Of a stretch of 64,000 nucleotides of DNA, positions 23,891-33,600 are shown in pieces. This stretch comes from Simmondsia chinensis (Eukaryota; Streptophyta; Magnoliopsida; Caryophyllales; Simmondsiaceae): assembly GCA_018398585.1 (NCBI GenBank), contig JAGTTD010000024.1, positions 11,746,071 through 11,810,070 on the forward strand, written 5' to 3'. Numbering within the stretch: position 1 is the first letter of the stretch; every line of letters begins with the position of its first letter. A program made the translations under genes and the position numbers. The notes beneath the pieces were generated by a model. It made no database searches. It saw only the letters and a list, made by a program, of their open reading frames with translations, and was not told where the DNA came from.

Positions 23891-26646
23891 ATTTTTTTTT
23901 TTTTTTCGAAGCATGGAATCAAACAAAATTCATTAAGTAACATAATAGCCATTACATAACAGAAATTGAGCCAGCCAGTGAATTATTGACCAGACTGAGG
24001 ATTTCTTTCTTTACTAATCTTGACTGCACTAAAAGCAACATTCCCAGTGCCCCAAGAGCTCCCGCCTAAGCAAGGTCGGGGGAGAGGGGAAGAGGGGGGG
24101 GGGGGGGGGGGGGGGGGGTTGAATGTACCCAGCCTTTCCCCTTCAGCGTAGGCTATTTCTGAGTACCCCCGACCTGAGGGGTGAGGACTTCCTAGGAGGT
24201 CACCCATCCTGGTATTACTTTCATCCATGCACATTTAAATTCGGAGTTCTAATGGGATCCGGGTACTTGCGTGTTGGTACCCTCTTTGGTTTACTAATCT
24301 TGATTGCACTAATTGTGCATATATATATATATATAAATATGTTATTTATTAAAACATATTTATAATGTATTTAACATTCAAAGCTTTCAAAGACGTACTA
24401 ATCATTCTTTTTTCTTCAAACACAAGGCTTAATCTTATGTTTCCTTTAAAACAAAAAAAAAAAACCCAAAGCAATCACAGCAACACAAACTACATAACAT
24501 CCACAACCCACTTTCGCAAAACAGTGACTGTGAGCCATGAAAGCAATTCTAAGACAGCAAACAAACTAGATCCTTTCAATAATGCAATAACGATAATGTA
24601 ACACTCGCACCTTATGCTCAAGCTTCTAATAACCAACCCAGCAAGAAAGCATTGCCTTGATTCTTCATCATCTGAGGCAAGAAGCATCGCAAACTAAGAT
24701 TTGCATTGGATATATTGAATTAGCAAGATTAGAAATAAAAGAAAATCACCCACCAAAATTGACACCAGTGTTCCCAATATGAGGGTTTGTCATTAGGACA
24801 AACTGGCCAGCATAACTAGGATCAGTAAGAATCTCTTGATACCTGAAAAAATAAGAACTCGTGATCATAGTGCAAATTATTATCAAAATAAGACTATTTG
24901 TTTTCGCAAGAATCTCACTACTGATCTAGCTGCAGGTTATGAATAACAGATATAATAGGATCAGATCAAGACAAAGTAAAAGTGCCCTCCAAAATAAACA
25001 CTGAATATTTGTCTGATACAGCAAAAAGAATGTGAGTACATTCTTCGGGTCATTTGAGTTTCCAGCCCAACTTAAGCGGACCTCAACTAATCCCCGGGTT
25101 GCATGCACCGTGGGCTCAGAAGTTTATCTACATGCAACAAGATAAGTTGAAGATTACAAACCTAGGAGGCAGCCCCAAGGGTGTTAGCACCAGTGGCAGG
25201 ATTATTATCCCAGACATGGTGCTTATGAGGAGTCAATTCATTTGACTCACTCCTTAAGCCAACTCCTAGGGGCTAGAATATAAGAGGATGGTATCATCAG
25301 AAGCCACACTGGGTATATAGGATAAATTCACATGATCCCATATAAGTGACCATTCTACGAGCAGGACTGCAACAAACATGATGCAATCAGACGAGGAAAG
25401 ACAATGACAAGAGTTACGTGGATGTGGAAGATCACCCAATCAAGAGCAAGGGTGGAAAACAAACAAATCTTTGGAGGACCAAAAATGTTTAATAAGACTC
25501 CAGGACGTTCTTTAGATGCATGGTTATAAGGTAGTTCAACATAAAAAAAGTCTCCCTTTTCCAATTGTCTGATGCATTGATTATAGCAACCAGCACAAGA
25601 AGTATTGTTGTTCTTTGCCTCGTTAATATCCATAAGATCAAATAATTACTGTCACTTTAACATAATAAATGTTAGATAATAGATTTTGAGCTACATGCTA
25701 AGCCATTGGCGTTTATGTGAACTACCTCATGATGCATATAGATTGTACTTTATTTAAAAAAACATACTTCTAAAAGTACATAAAATGTTAAGAAGCATCC
25801 TAAAAAGGAACTTATGCAGCCTGTTACGCAACATCCACAACATCCTGCAGCAAGCAAGCACACTCTCACCGTAAAGGTGAGTTCATTCCATGATAAGGTC
25901 CCTTCCATTACGAAACGCCTTAAGCATTTTGTTTTCTCCAAGACAGACAAAATGGAAAAGACAGAAAAAGGGGGGGGGGGGAGTTTAATAAGGCGACGTC
26001 TCATCTATTCACAGAAACAGTGATGGACAAGGAACCAAAGACCCCCCAACTGGATAACTACAAAAGAAGTGACCATCTCACCCTGTAAGGGAAGTGTTGA
26101 AGACCACTTCACCAACTTGTGTTCCACCGGCACCAAATGACTTAGCCCTCCAGATGGAACCATCTTCTAGCACAAGTCGAGCATCTGCTAACTTCCACGG
26201 CCTTTGTCCTAAACCTGCATTTGAATTGAAAATACAAGACAGAAATGAATTTATGCTACAAAACACAAAGTAGGATATGGAAGATATCAAAGACCAAAAA
26301 ATAAATAAATCATACTTGAGAACACATGCATCCAGACAATACTGAATTAAGTAATAGTCATTACATAACATAACCACTACACAATGAGAATTCGCTAATT
26401 TTATTATGTTATAGCATCCCAAAACAAATGCTATACTTCACACAACAACTGTTTCGAGACAGTAATTCAAAACCATGATAAACACACACATGCAGCAAGA
26501 ACATCAGACTACTGTCATACGAAATTCCACACACCTGTAGCAGTAGAACTCCCTGAAAGGGATACAGAGCATTTTACTTTGAAAGCCCGAGCTTTTTGTT
26601 TATTGAGAAGCCAGCTTCCTGACGGAATTGTTAACACCAGATCCAT
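17753..26646 (-). CDS. CARA: Carbamoyl-phosphate synthase small (glutamine amidotransferase) subunit, chloroplastic
   Basis: The subunit hydrolyses glutamine and passes ammonia to the large subunit, making carbamoyl phosphate for arginine and pyrimidines in plastids. Exons, by frame and GT-AG sites: 26646-26535, 26214-26082, 24842-24754, 24671-24611, 23807-23740, 23651-23523, 23442-23333, 23237-22890, 22576-22411, 17802-17753. They total 1266 bases, that is 421 codons plus stop, close to plant relatives (about 430 residues). An in-frame TAG seven codons upstream supports the start. Residues 1-40 look like a transit peptide. The N-terminal domain has [20 protein letters not shown] and [12 protein letters not shown]. 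The amidotransferase half has [33 protein letters not shown] (nucleophile Cys) and [12 protein letters not shown] (His-Glu). All triad motifs are intact and there are no internal stops. The 4.6-kb last intron contains a copia relic. Confidence 0.95.
19535..19928. mobile_element. Insertion interrupting the copia integrase region
   Basis: The integrase reading breaks near 19535 (after a CTCCTTTTAATGCAGC word) and resumes near 19935 with [21 protein letters not shown]. The 400 bases between are AT-rich and unrelated to copia. They contain the short retroposon at 19678-19793. The outer insertion has no clear ends. Confidence 0.5.
19678..19793 (+). mobile_element. Short poly(A)-tailed retroposon with an 11-bp TSD
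   Basis: About 94 bases of GC-richer sequence (TTACTGAGGATATACTC to ATCCCTCGTCAC) followed by about 21 A. It is bounded by perfect copies of TAAATTATCCC at 19667-19677 and 19794-19804. The poly(A) tail plus TSD is the signature of LINE-driven retroposition. It could be a SINE or a 5'-truncated LINE. The body has a GGGCCGGGGTTAGTTGGGGC stretch that I do not recognise. Confidence 0.75.
23844..23884. repeat. (AT)n microsatellite in a CPSase intron
   Basis: About 20 uninterrupted AT repeats in the intron between exons 4 and 5, with a T run just beyond it at 23892. Confidence 0.9.
24010..24312 (-). mobile_element. SINE with a 5S rRNA-derived head, flanked by a 23-bp TSD
   Basis: Direct repeats TTTACTAATCTTGAYTGCAC plus TAA at 24010-24032 and 24290-24312 (one mismatch) bound a 257-base element read on minus. 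Its 5' part (about 24285-24177) is 5S rRNA-like: CGGATCCCATTAGAACTCCG, then GGATGGGTGACCTCCTAGGA and AGTCC. The 3' part resembles the plant Au-type SINE body (AATAGCCT...AAGGCTGGGTAC...GGCGGGAGCTCTTGGGGCAC). A 25-base C run (G on +, 24094-24118) interrupts the body. The structure is that of a SINE with a type 1 Pol III promoter. It lies in the CPSase intron between exons 4 and 5, on the gene's own strand. Confidence 0.8.
24177..24285 (-). pseudogene. 5S rRNA-like segment (SINE head)
   Basis: About 105 bases align end to end by eye with plant 5S rRNA. The internal C-box region differs from my memory of the consensus at a single base (CTAGG for CTGGG). The A-box and intermediate element are more degenerate, and the first bases are shortened. 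Because it is enclosed by a SINE TSD, it is not a member of an rDNA array. Confidence 0.75.
25030..25260 (-). mobile_element. Possible SINE-like repeat in a CPSase intron
   Basis: A GC-richer island within the AT-rich intron between exons 2 and 3. On minus it reads CACCCTTGGGGCTGCCTCC, then GAGCCCACGGTGCATGCAAC and CCGGGGATTAGTTGAGG. That phrase style recurs in plant retroposons, and the GGGGATTAGTTG word resembles GGGGTTAGTTG in the retroposon at 19678. I could not find a convincing TSD or tail. Confidence 0.35.
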
Positions 26647-27639
26647 TGTTGTACAAGCCACCCCCGTCTACCAAACAATGTTCACTGGCACTGCTTAGAA
26701 AAGAGTGAGGCACCAAATCCTGAAGGCCTGAGGAAGTCGCATAGCATTATTGGGTCAAATGATGGACTACGTCAACCTATCAAAATTCACATATTTAAGA
26801 CTCCAAGCATAAGAACCAAATACTGGCCGAGCTGATAAAGTATGTTTGGGTTTATACTTGCACCAAACATCCAGTCAAGTTACAAAAAGACTAACTTAAT
26901 TTATCACTATTCACAACACGCATCTATCTCCAAAAAGGCATAATGGTCTCTTAACTTCTTGGAGACGGTATTTCCCCAACATATCTCCATTTTGCATACA
27001 CAATTTGATGTAGTACAACCTAAACATTTCAGGAAGTACTACACTTATAACTAATTACAAGTCTTTTAATTTAACTTTTATTCTCTTTTAGTGAATTCAG
27101 ATTGTTCAAAGTTGACTTAGCTTAGAGCTTCTAATTTTTTTTAAAGGGAAATACCAGAATCTCAAGACACCGCTCTCCTAAAGGAGACCCCTAAGGCATT
27201 AGCCCAGGCAATAGAGAGAAAGGCCTAGGGATATGATGATAATTGTTAAGATACTAATTTTCTTTATTTTAATTAAGATTAGAATTGAACTTCTTTGTCT
27301 TTTTGGATTCACAATATCTACTATTAGACCTTATTGTATCTTATACAGATATCCTTGAATGTAATTAAATCCAAGAGTTTGATAGTTGAGATAAAAATTA
27401 TTAGGGGTTGTTTGATAACAGGAAACAATTTTCCTTTTATATTTCCAATTTTTATTTTCCATTTCTATTTGGAAAACATGAATACAGTGGAAAATCATTA
27501 CAGTTTTCTCATATAGAAAACTGGAAAATGCGTTAAAGTGATCCCAGTTTTCCAATTTTCTGAAAATTGAGAATGATGCATAAATAATACCTGTAAATCC
27601 TGTAAATCCGAAAATCGAATAATTCAAACCCAATTCGAG

Positions 27640-28134
27640 CAATTATGTCACTGGTTCAAGTACCAATATCACTTTGATACACAATTCTTACTGATAGAGA
27701 TTAAGCATCCATGTGCCTAATCAAGGGGCTACTAAGTATCCCTGTGCCTAGGAGGATGGCTAAACAGCCATGTGCCCAACTAACTTATCCTGTACTTAGC
27801 TTTAAGCAGCCCTATACTTAAGAAAATAGGAAAGAACAAAGTTTTACTCAATAGTATAATGATCTGCATTTCAGGCTATGTTTACATCCCTATTTATAGA
27901 AATATAAAACAAGAGTCTTAAAGGAGAAGAAACTCTTTTAAAATAATAACAAACTAATCTAAAACTAACATGGTAAACTCCTAATCTAACAATTATCTAT
28001 AAATATAAAATCTAATCCTAATATCTAACATGATGGAAAGCTAAGATATAAATATTACAACAATATAATTTCTCTTCAAATATATTTATAGAAGAGTAAA
28101 ACTAGAGTGCTACTAAAGCCTGTTATCCATAACA
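27640..28134 (-). mobile_element. LTR-like sequence, possible solo LTR
   Basis: On minus, a polypurine GGGGGGATG precedes TGTTATGGATAACAGGC at about 28134. A TATA-type CTATAAATAGGGATG follows near 27897, and a TGGTACTTGAACC word near 27660 might be a degraded primer-binding site. This is an LTR-like order, but no partner LTR or TSD was found. Confidence 0.35.
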
Positions 28135-29034
28135 CATCCCCCCAATGATACTCGTACTTTAACCCATCCATAGTACAAGAACTACATAAGCATTAAGAAT
28201 GTTTATGCAAAAAGAGACTCCATTACTTATGATACAATGGGGGAAAAAAAATCACCATTGAAATATCACTGTAACACCCACAATCCAGCAAAGTAGAAAA
28301 TAGAAAACCGCTTGGGTGGATACTCAAGTAATAATCTAGCAAAACAAGAAACACAAAAACCCCATTCAACAATACTAGCATGCTTTAAGGATCAATAAAT
28401 AAAATTCAGAGTCCAACAAAAGAATAAAACCAACATAAAAATAGAAACAATTAAAAAAATTCAGATTATTTGCTTCGCTTCATCTATCTCTCAAAATCAT
28501 CATAAAAGATGAAGCTTTCACTGAGCTACTAGCTTCTTCCAAGCACTTGTTATCAATAAACGCCTTTATGTAATTATTTGTCTATAAGCTAATTGCTAGA
28601 AAATTCGCAAAAAGCTAGCAAGAAAGAACTCAATCACAGTCATAAATCCACAATCTCAAACTCCACAACAATTCCAAACAATTCAACAATACATGCTTTA
28701 TGAATATAGAAATCACATGCTCAAACTTCACAATATAGAACTCAATCATAGAGTCATAAATCCACAACAATCTCAACACGGAATTTTAAGTAGCAACTGA
28801 AAAGTTCAATCAACATTTGGCCTAATTTGCGTTTACCTTAGCCACTGGAAACGAAATTTTCGCATAGCAAGACCATTTGCATATCATTTCATACATAAGC
28901 TCTGCCTAAATAAGATCACAGTTTCAATGAGAAACCAATATCTTTAACAGAAATACTGGAAATAAAACAAGTAATATTCAGCATAGATGTATTACCAACC
29001 GATGTACTATAAAAATATCTGGACTCCCAAGTTC

Positions 29035-29223
29035 ATACACTTTCCTTGTGCAGCAGCAGCAGCAACAATAACCGACCCGGTGCCTCGAGGGCTCCCGCAT
29101 AAGCAGGGTCTTTTTTGGGGGGGGGGGGGGTGGGGGGGTATACAGCCTTACCTCTTCAAGGTGTTATCCTAAAGGGAGGCTGTTTCCGAGAACTCCCAAA
29201 TCTGAGATACACTTTCCTTGTGC
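29035..29223 (-). mobile_element. 5'-truncated SINE of the same family as 24010-24312, with a 17-bp TSD
   Basis: Perfect direct repeats ATACACTTTCCTTGTGC at 29035-29051 and 29207-29223 enclose 155 bases. Read on minus, the body is GGAAACAGCCT...GAGGTAAGGCTGTATAC, a C run, then CTGCTTATGCGGGAGCCCTC and GAGGCACCGGGT. It is clearly the same body as the 24-kb copy. It lacks the 5S head, so it was either truncated on insertion or belongs to a headless subfamily. It ends in a GTTGCTGCTGCTGC-type tail. Confidence 0.8.
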
Positions 29224-29269
29224 GGCTACCATAATCTTTCAAGGAGGCAACAATTGCCCAGCCACATCA

Positions 29270-30200
29270 ACTTTCATGTCAAACCAAATTCTGAAAAAAA
29301 AAACTTTCATTTCAAATCTAAACCCAAATCGAGATTCATTTAGTACCCAAATCCAAGTGGACTTCCATATCTAACTCATACCCAAATTGACAGATACGCT
29401 ATAACTAAAGCAAACTTTACTTCCAAGCCAAATCCAAATTCAAAATGCCTCTTATGTCAAACGAAAGACTACGTCAAGCATAAAACTGAATTAAATTCCA
29501 TGTCATACATAAATCCGAATCAACTTTTATACCAAACTCAAATTCAAAACTTAGAGTCAAACCCAAATTCAAAATGACTCCCATGTCAACTTAAGTCCTA
29601 CATGAGTTCCATGTCAAACCTGGCTAAACCCAAATCAACTTTCATGTCACACCTACATCAAAACTATTTTCCACGTCGAATCCAATTAAAAACAAATTCT
29701 TTTTCAAACCAAAATCCCAAATGACATCCATATCAAACCCCAAGTTCAAAACGGAAATTGAATTCCATATCATATCTAAATCCTAATCAACTCCCATGTC
29801 CTACCCAAATTGAAAGTTGAAGTCAACCTTCAAACTGTACCTAAATTCTAATTAACTCTCATGTCCAAGTCACGCCTGATCGAGTTTCAAGTCAAACATA
29901 AACCCAAAACGATTCCCAATTCAAGCCTAAACGGAAATTACTTTCATGTAAAACTTAAATCCAAGTAAGTTGCTAGTCAAACCTAACTCAAATCTAAATC
30001 CAAAACGATTTCCCAGTCCAAGATATATTAAGACGACTTTCGAGTCAAACCTAAACTGAAATTACTTTCCAGTCAAACCAAAACTCAAGATGACTCTCAA
30101 TTCAAACTAAAACTGAAATTACATCCAAGTCAAACCTAAATTCAGGTGACTTGTAAGTCGAATATAAACCTGAGTCAAGCCACAGTCCAAACATAAAAGT
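29270..30200. repeat. Highly degenerate CAAACCTAAA/CATGTC tandem-like repeat
   Basis: Words such as CATGTCAAACC, AAATCCAAAT, TTCAAACTAAAACTG and GACTTTCGAGTCAAACC recur every 30-40 bases with no exact unit. The block abuts the presumed first exon of the CPSase gene. It has no coding potential. Confidence 0.5.
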
Positions 30201-30747
30201 AATCACACACTCCGTCGAACATTTACCTCAAGCAACTCGTAGAGAAAGCCGATGGGGAGAGGAGAGATAGAACGAACGGCGAGGTGAATGACGAAGACGC
30301 AATGACAGTGAACGCGTTAGGGTTTTTGTTTGAGTGCGGGGGGCACCTGCAGAACTATGGTTTATGTCATTTTCATTTGTGATATTCGAATATTAAGTGA
30401 TGCCAGGGCTTTTTTTCTAAAGAATTAGGATTTTGGTATAAATTTTTTTATTTTATTTTAATTGTTTACCCTTTTTAAATGATATATAAATTTCGTATGT
30501 CAACTGAGTAATTATTGAGTACAATAAAAGTATACTAAACAAGCTAATATTAAGTCGAGAATCAAGCTAAGTATTGACAACAATAAAGTAAAAAAGTAGC
30601 ATTTAACTGTTACGGCTTAACTAATTTTAATTTATAATCAAAAATTTATCGCTTGCCTATGAACGATGGTTTGTAAGTTGAATTAACGACCCTATTTAGT
30701 GGTTGTTGTTATAAGCCAATCATACACCACCCTATAATGACAGGTTT

Positions 30748-30848
30748 TTGATCTTGTAGTGACTAGACGCTTTGCACACACTTTTAACGACAAAGAAAAA
30801 AATCAGGTCATTAATTTTGGTCGTTAAAAACTATATTTCTTATAGTGT
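30748..30848 (-). mobile_element. CACTA-type transposon termini, two nested ends
   Basis: Read on minus, CACTATAAGAAATATAG starts at 30847 and CACTACAAGATCAAAAACC at 30761. Both match the CACTA(C/T)AAGA terminal motif of En/Spm elements. Between them is ACGACCAAAATTAATGACC, a typical subterminal phrase. The other ends were not found, so these are fragments or a MITE. Confidence 0.5.
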
Positions 30849-31865
30849 TTGTGCAGCCCAAATACTATGTCTATTTGGTCTCCCTCTGCCCTTCTTGGCA
30901 TACTTAGCTCTCGTCAACTTAATCCTTCTGTATGCATTAGCCTTTGCTTCACATGCTTGAACCCCTTTTTTTTTTTTTTTGTTAAATTACGACATCTCAT
31001 CTCCACTACACTCATCATGCCAAAAAATTATGCCAACCTACATAATGAAGTAAGAATGAAGGGGTCTATAAGACTGGCGGAGAATCTTTTCTAACAATGC
31101 ACAAAAGTTACTTATATCAGACAACATCTTCATTAATCTTTCGAAAGATATTTTTTAAGGGTGTATTGGGTTAAGCTTTTTAACAGCTTAAAGTTGTGAA
31201 AATGCTCTAATTGATTGTAAGGCTTGTTTGGTTGACAAAATGGATCTTTTTATATTTTTTTTACAGCTTAAATAGGAAGGCGAAAAAGTTGTTTTATAAC
31301 TAAGTAGAAAAAAGGAGCAAAATTATATCTTTTTCATAGCTTATTTCAGAAAAATATTTTAAAAAGATTATATTAGCCTCAAATTTTCACCAACATGAAC
31401 TACTTTTACTTTTTATCACCACCTGCACCCACCACCATCACTTTTACTTTCATGAATCGCTATACTCACCGCCCTTTATTGCCATTACTAATCATTATTA
31501 TGATTCTCTCCTGCCTATATTATAAGTTGATTTATATTATCAATTCCTTTGTAATTATAATGGATAGGGATTTTGTTTTTTTAAAAAAAATTTGTTCCAG
31601 AAGATGTTATAACAATTTCGATCTCGAATTCGTTTGATTATAACGATTTCAATCTCGAAATCTTTTGATTACCCAAAAATGAAAGTCTAGTTTCATCCTA
31701 ATTGAAATTAGAATCTTATAGTCCAATTGCGATTTCAGGTGTCAATCAAATTCCTATAAACATCATAAAATTAGAGGTTCAAATTAATAGGTACTTTTCA
31801 AACCATTTGAACTCGATTTGTGACCAGTTGTTTTATTATGACATGTTTTAATCTTCATGCTCCCC

Positions 31866-31896
<31 letters not shown>

Positions 31897-32107
31897 AAAA
31901 ATCGGCATCTTAGAGCAAATGTATGCTTTTCAAAATTGGAGCACATAAAGTCCAGACCAAGTATCCTACATCTAGAAATAGGCACACCAACACAACTATG
32001 AATTTGTGTGTTCTTTCTGGTGTGGGTTGAGATAAAAACGATTATCTTAGCTTCCCCTTTCTCTCTTTCCTCTTTCTTAAATTGGGGCAGGCTCAAACTT
32101 GCCAATA
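30849..32107. other. Intergenic DNA; no gene seen
   Basis: AT-rich with a T run near 30967 and a run of 25 C followed by A at 31862-31900. Phrases such as GGCTTGTTTGGTTGAC (31206) look like ends of old hAT-like MITEs, but I cannot pair them. Confidence 0.5.
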
Positions 32108-32112
32108 TTATG

Positions 32113-32626
32113 TATTGGTTTGTTTAGTAAAAATTTTATTTATTTTATTAAAATAATGAAGACATTTTAAAAGATAATAATAATATTAAAAAAAAAATCA
32201 AAATTAAGGCACTATTGATTGAATTGATGATATAATATCTTTATTTTTTTAATTTCGTTTTGGTACTCTTGATTTCACCCTATAAATAGAGGGTTGATGT
32301 GTTGTACTTGAATATATATATATAAAGAGTCTTCTAATCTTAGTCTTCATCTTACAATTCTATTCCCCTTTTGATAAATTTGGGTTAAGGGTGTTCGAGT
32401 AGTGTAGTTTTGGCCCCTTGGATTAGTGTAGGGTCTAAGAGTGATAGTGTTTGAGTGTCGTATCCTGGGGACGGCGCGCTGTTATACCTACTGCATCGGA
32501 TTTATCCGTAGGAGCGTGGCAAATCGTCTTAAAGAAAGCGTGATCCGTGCCTCGCTCGGCTCTACTTCATTGGTAATTCTTCATTTCCATGCCATAGAGG
32601 TAATATTTTTGCTTATTTCTCTAACA
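32113..32626 (+). repeat. 5' LTR of the 32-kb copia element
   Basis: Contains a TATA motif (CCTATAAATAGAGGG, about 32279), matching the 3' copy. It lacks an 80-odd base segment found in the 3' LTR at about 37178-37262. Confidence 0.88.
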
Positions 32627-32642
32627 ATTTTAAGACAGTTCC

Positions 32643-33600
32643 ATGGATAGAACTGTTACCAACACTAGTACTACACCTAACCCCAATGATCTTAACAAGC
32701 CATTTCGCTTTTCTAGTGAGTAGTTCGAACGATGGGCAAAAAAGGTCCTATTTTATATAAAACTCATTAAGGTGGTGTGGATTCTCAATAATGACGACCT
32801 AATGAGAAAGATGTCAATACCATGAATGATGAGGAAAAAAAGGAACATGCTACATTGGTAGAAAAATGGGAAAATGATGAAGAAGATTGTAAAAATTATG
32901 TTCTCAATTGTCTTTCCGATGATTTTTATGATTAATATTCTAACAACTACGAAAGTGCGAAAGAAATTTGGACGATACTACAAGAAAAATATGATACTGA
33001 GCAAGCTAGGGCGAAAAAATATGCTTGTAGCAAATTTTTCTGCTTACAAACGGTGGAGGATAAATCCGTCCAAAAGCAAACACGAGAGCTCCTCAAACTT
33101 GTTAATGACATTAAAACTGAAGGTGTCAAAAGAGATGAGCAAATGCAAGTAACTGCAATAATAGACAAACTCCCGAAGTCTTGGAAAGAATTCCAGAAAA
33201 GGCTTCGTCACAAACAAAAGGAACTAACAACCGAGAGTCTCATGGTATGACTACAATGTGAAGAAGAAATGAGAAAACAAGACAATAATAGGGTAACTAA
33301 TGGAGATCGCAGTGAGCTAAATTTTATTTCTAACAATAAAAACACTCCTAAGGGTTAAAATAACAAATCCAATGCCTATCTTAAGCCTAAGGGGAATGGA
33401 ATGATTATAATGAACCTCATAAAAATGGACCTAAAAATGGTTTTAAGTTTGGTCAAAAGTCAAAAAAGCAAGGCAACCCACCAAATAGTCAACGACAACA
33501 TAAACGTGTCAACATCACTTGTTTCAATTGTGGAAAAATGGGTCATTTTGCTAGAGATTGTCGATTTAGAAAAAATGAACCCACACCTCAAGCTAATGTG
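32643..33600 (+). pseudogene. copia gag, broken
   Basis: Starts at ATG 32643 (MDRTVTNTST). A UBN2-type gag helical region includes KYACSKFFCLQTVEDKSVQK (about 33015-33075) and LPKSWKEFQKRL (about 33170). A CCHC knuckle C-F-N-C-G-K-M-G-H-F-A-R-D-C lies at about 33525-33570. Gag would form the particle and bind RNA. Stops near 32722, 33248 and 33357 and several frame changes break it. Confidence 0.75.

Larger units (their letters stand above)
26647..30330 (-). promoter_or_regulatory. Probable 5' UTR with a long leader intron, CPSase gene
   Basis: Inferred leader. A short exon at about 30330-30227 on minus ends at a good donor (TTGAG/GTAAATG). A plausible acceptor (TTTTCTAAGCAG) lies at 26693-26691, 45 bases before the ATG. 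The first exon carries a telo-box-like AAACCCTAAC near 30325, a motif common in 5' regions of plant growth-related genes. The 3.5-kb interval holds a SINE, an LTR-like sequence and degenerate repeats but no credible gene. If wrong, transcription starts closer to the ATG. Confidence 0.45.

Noticed and set aside
24177..24285. Functional 5S rRNA gene
   Set aside because: A-box and intermediate element are degenerate, the start is shortened, and it is enclosed in a SINE with a TSD.
24123..24365. Frame over the 5S-like region
   Set aside because: Translation of the antisense of a SINE.
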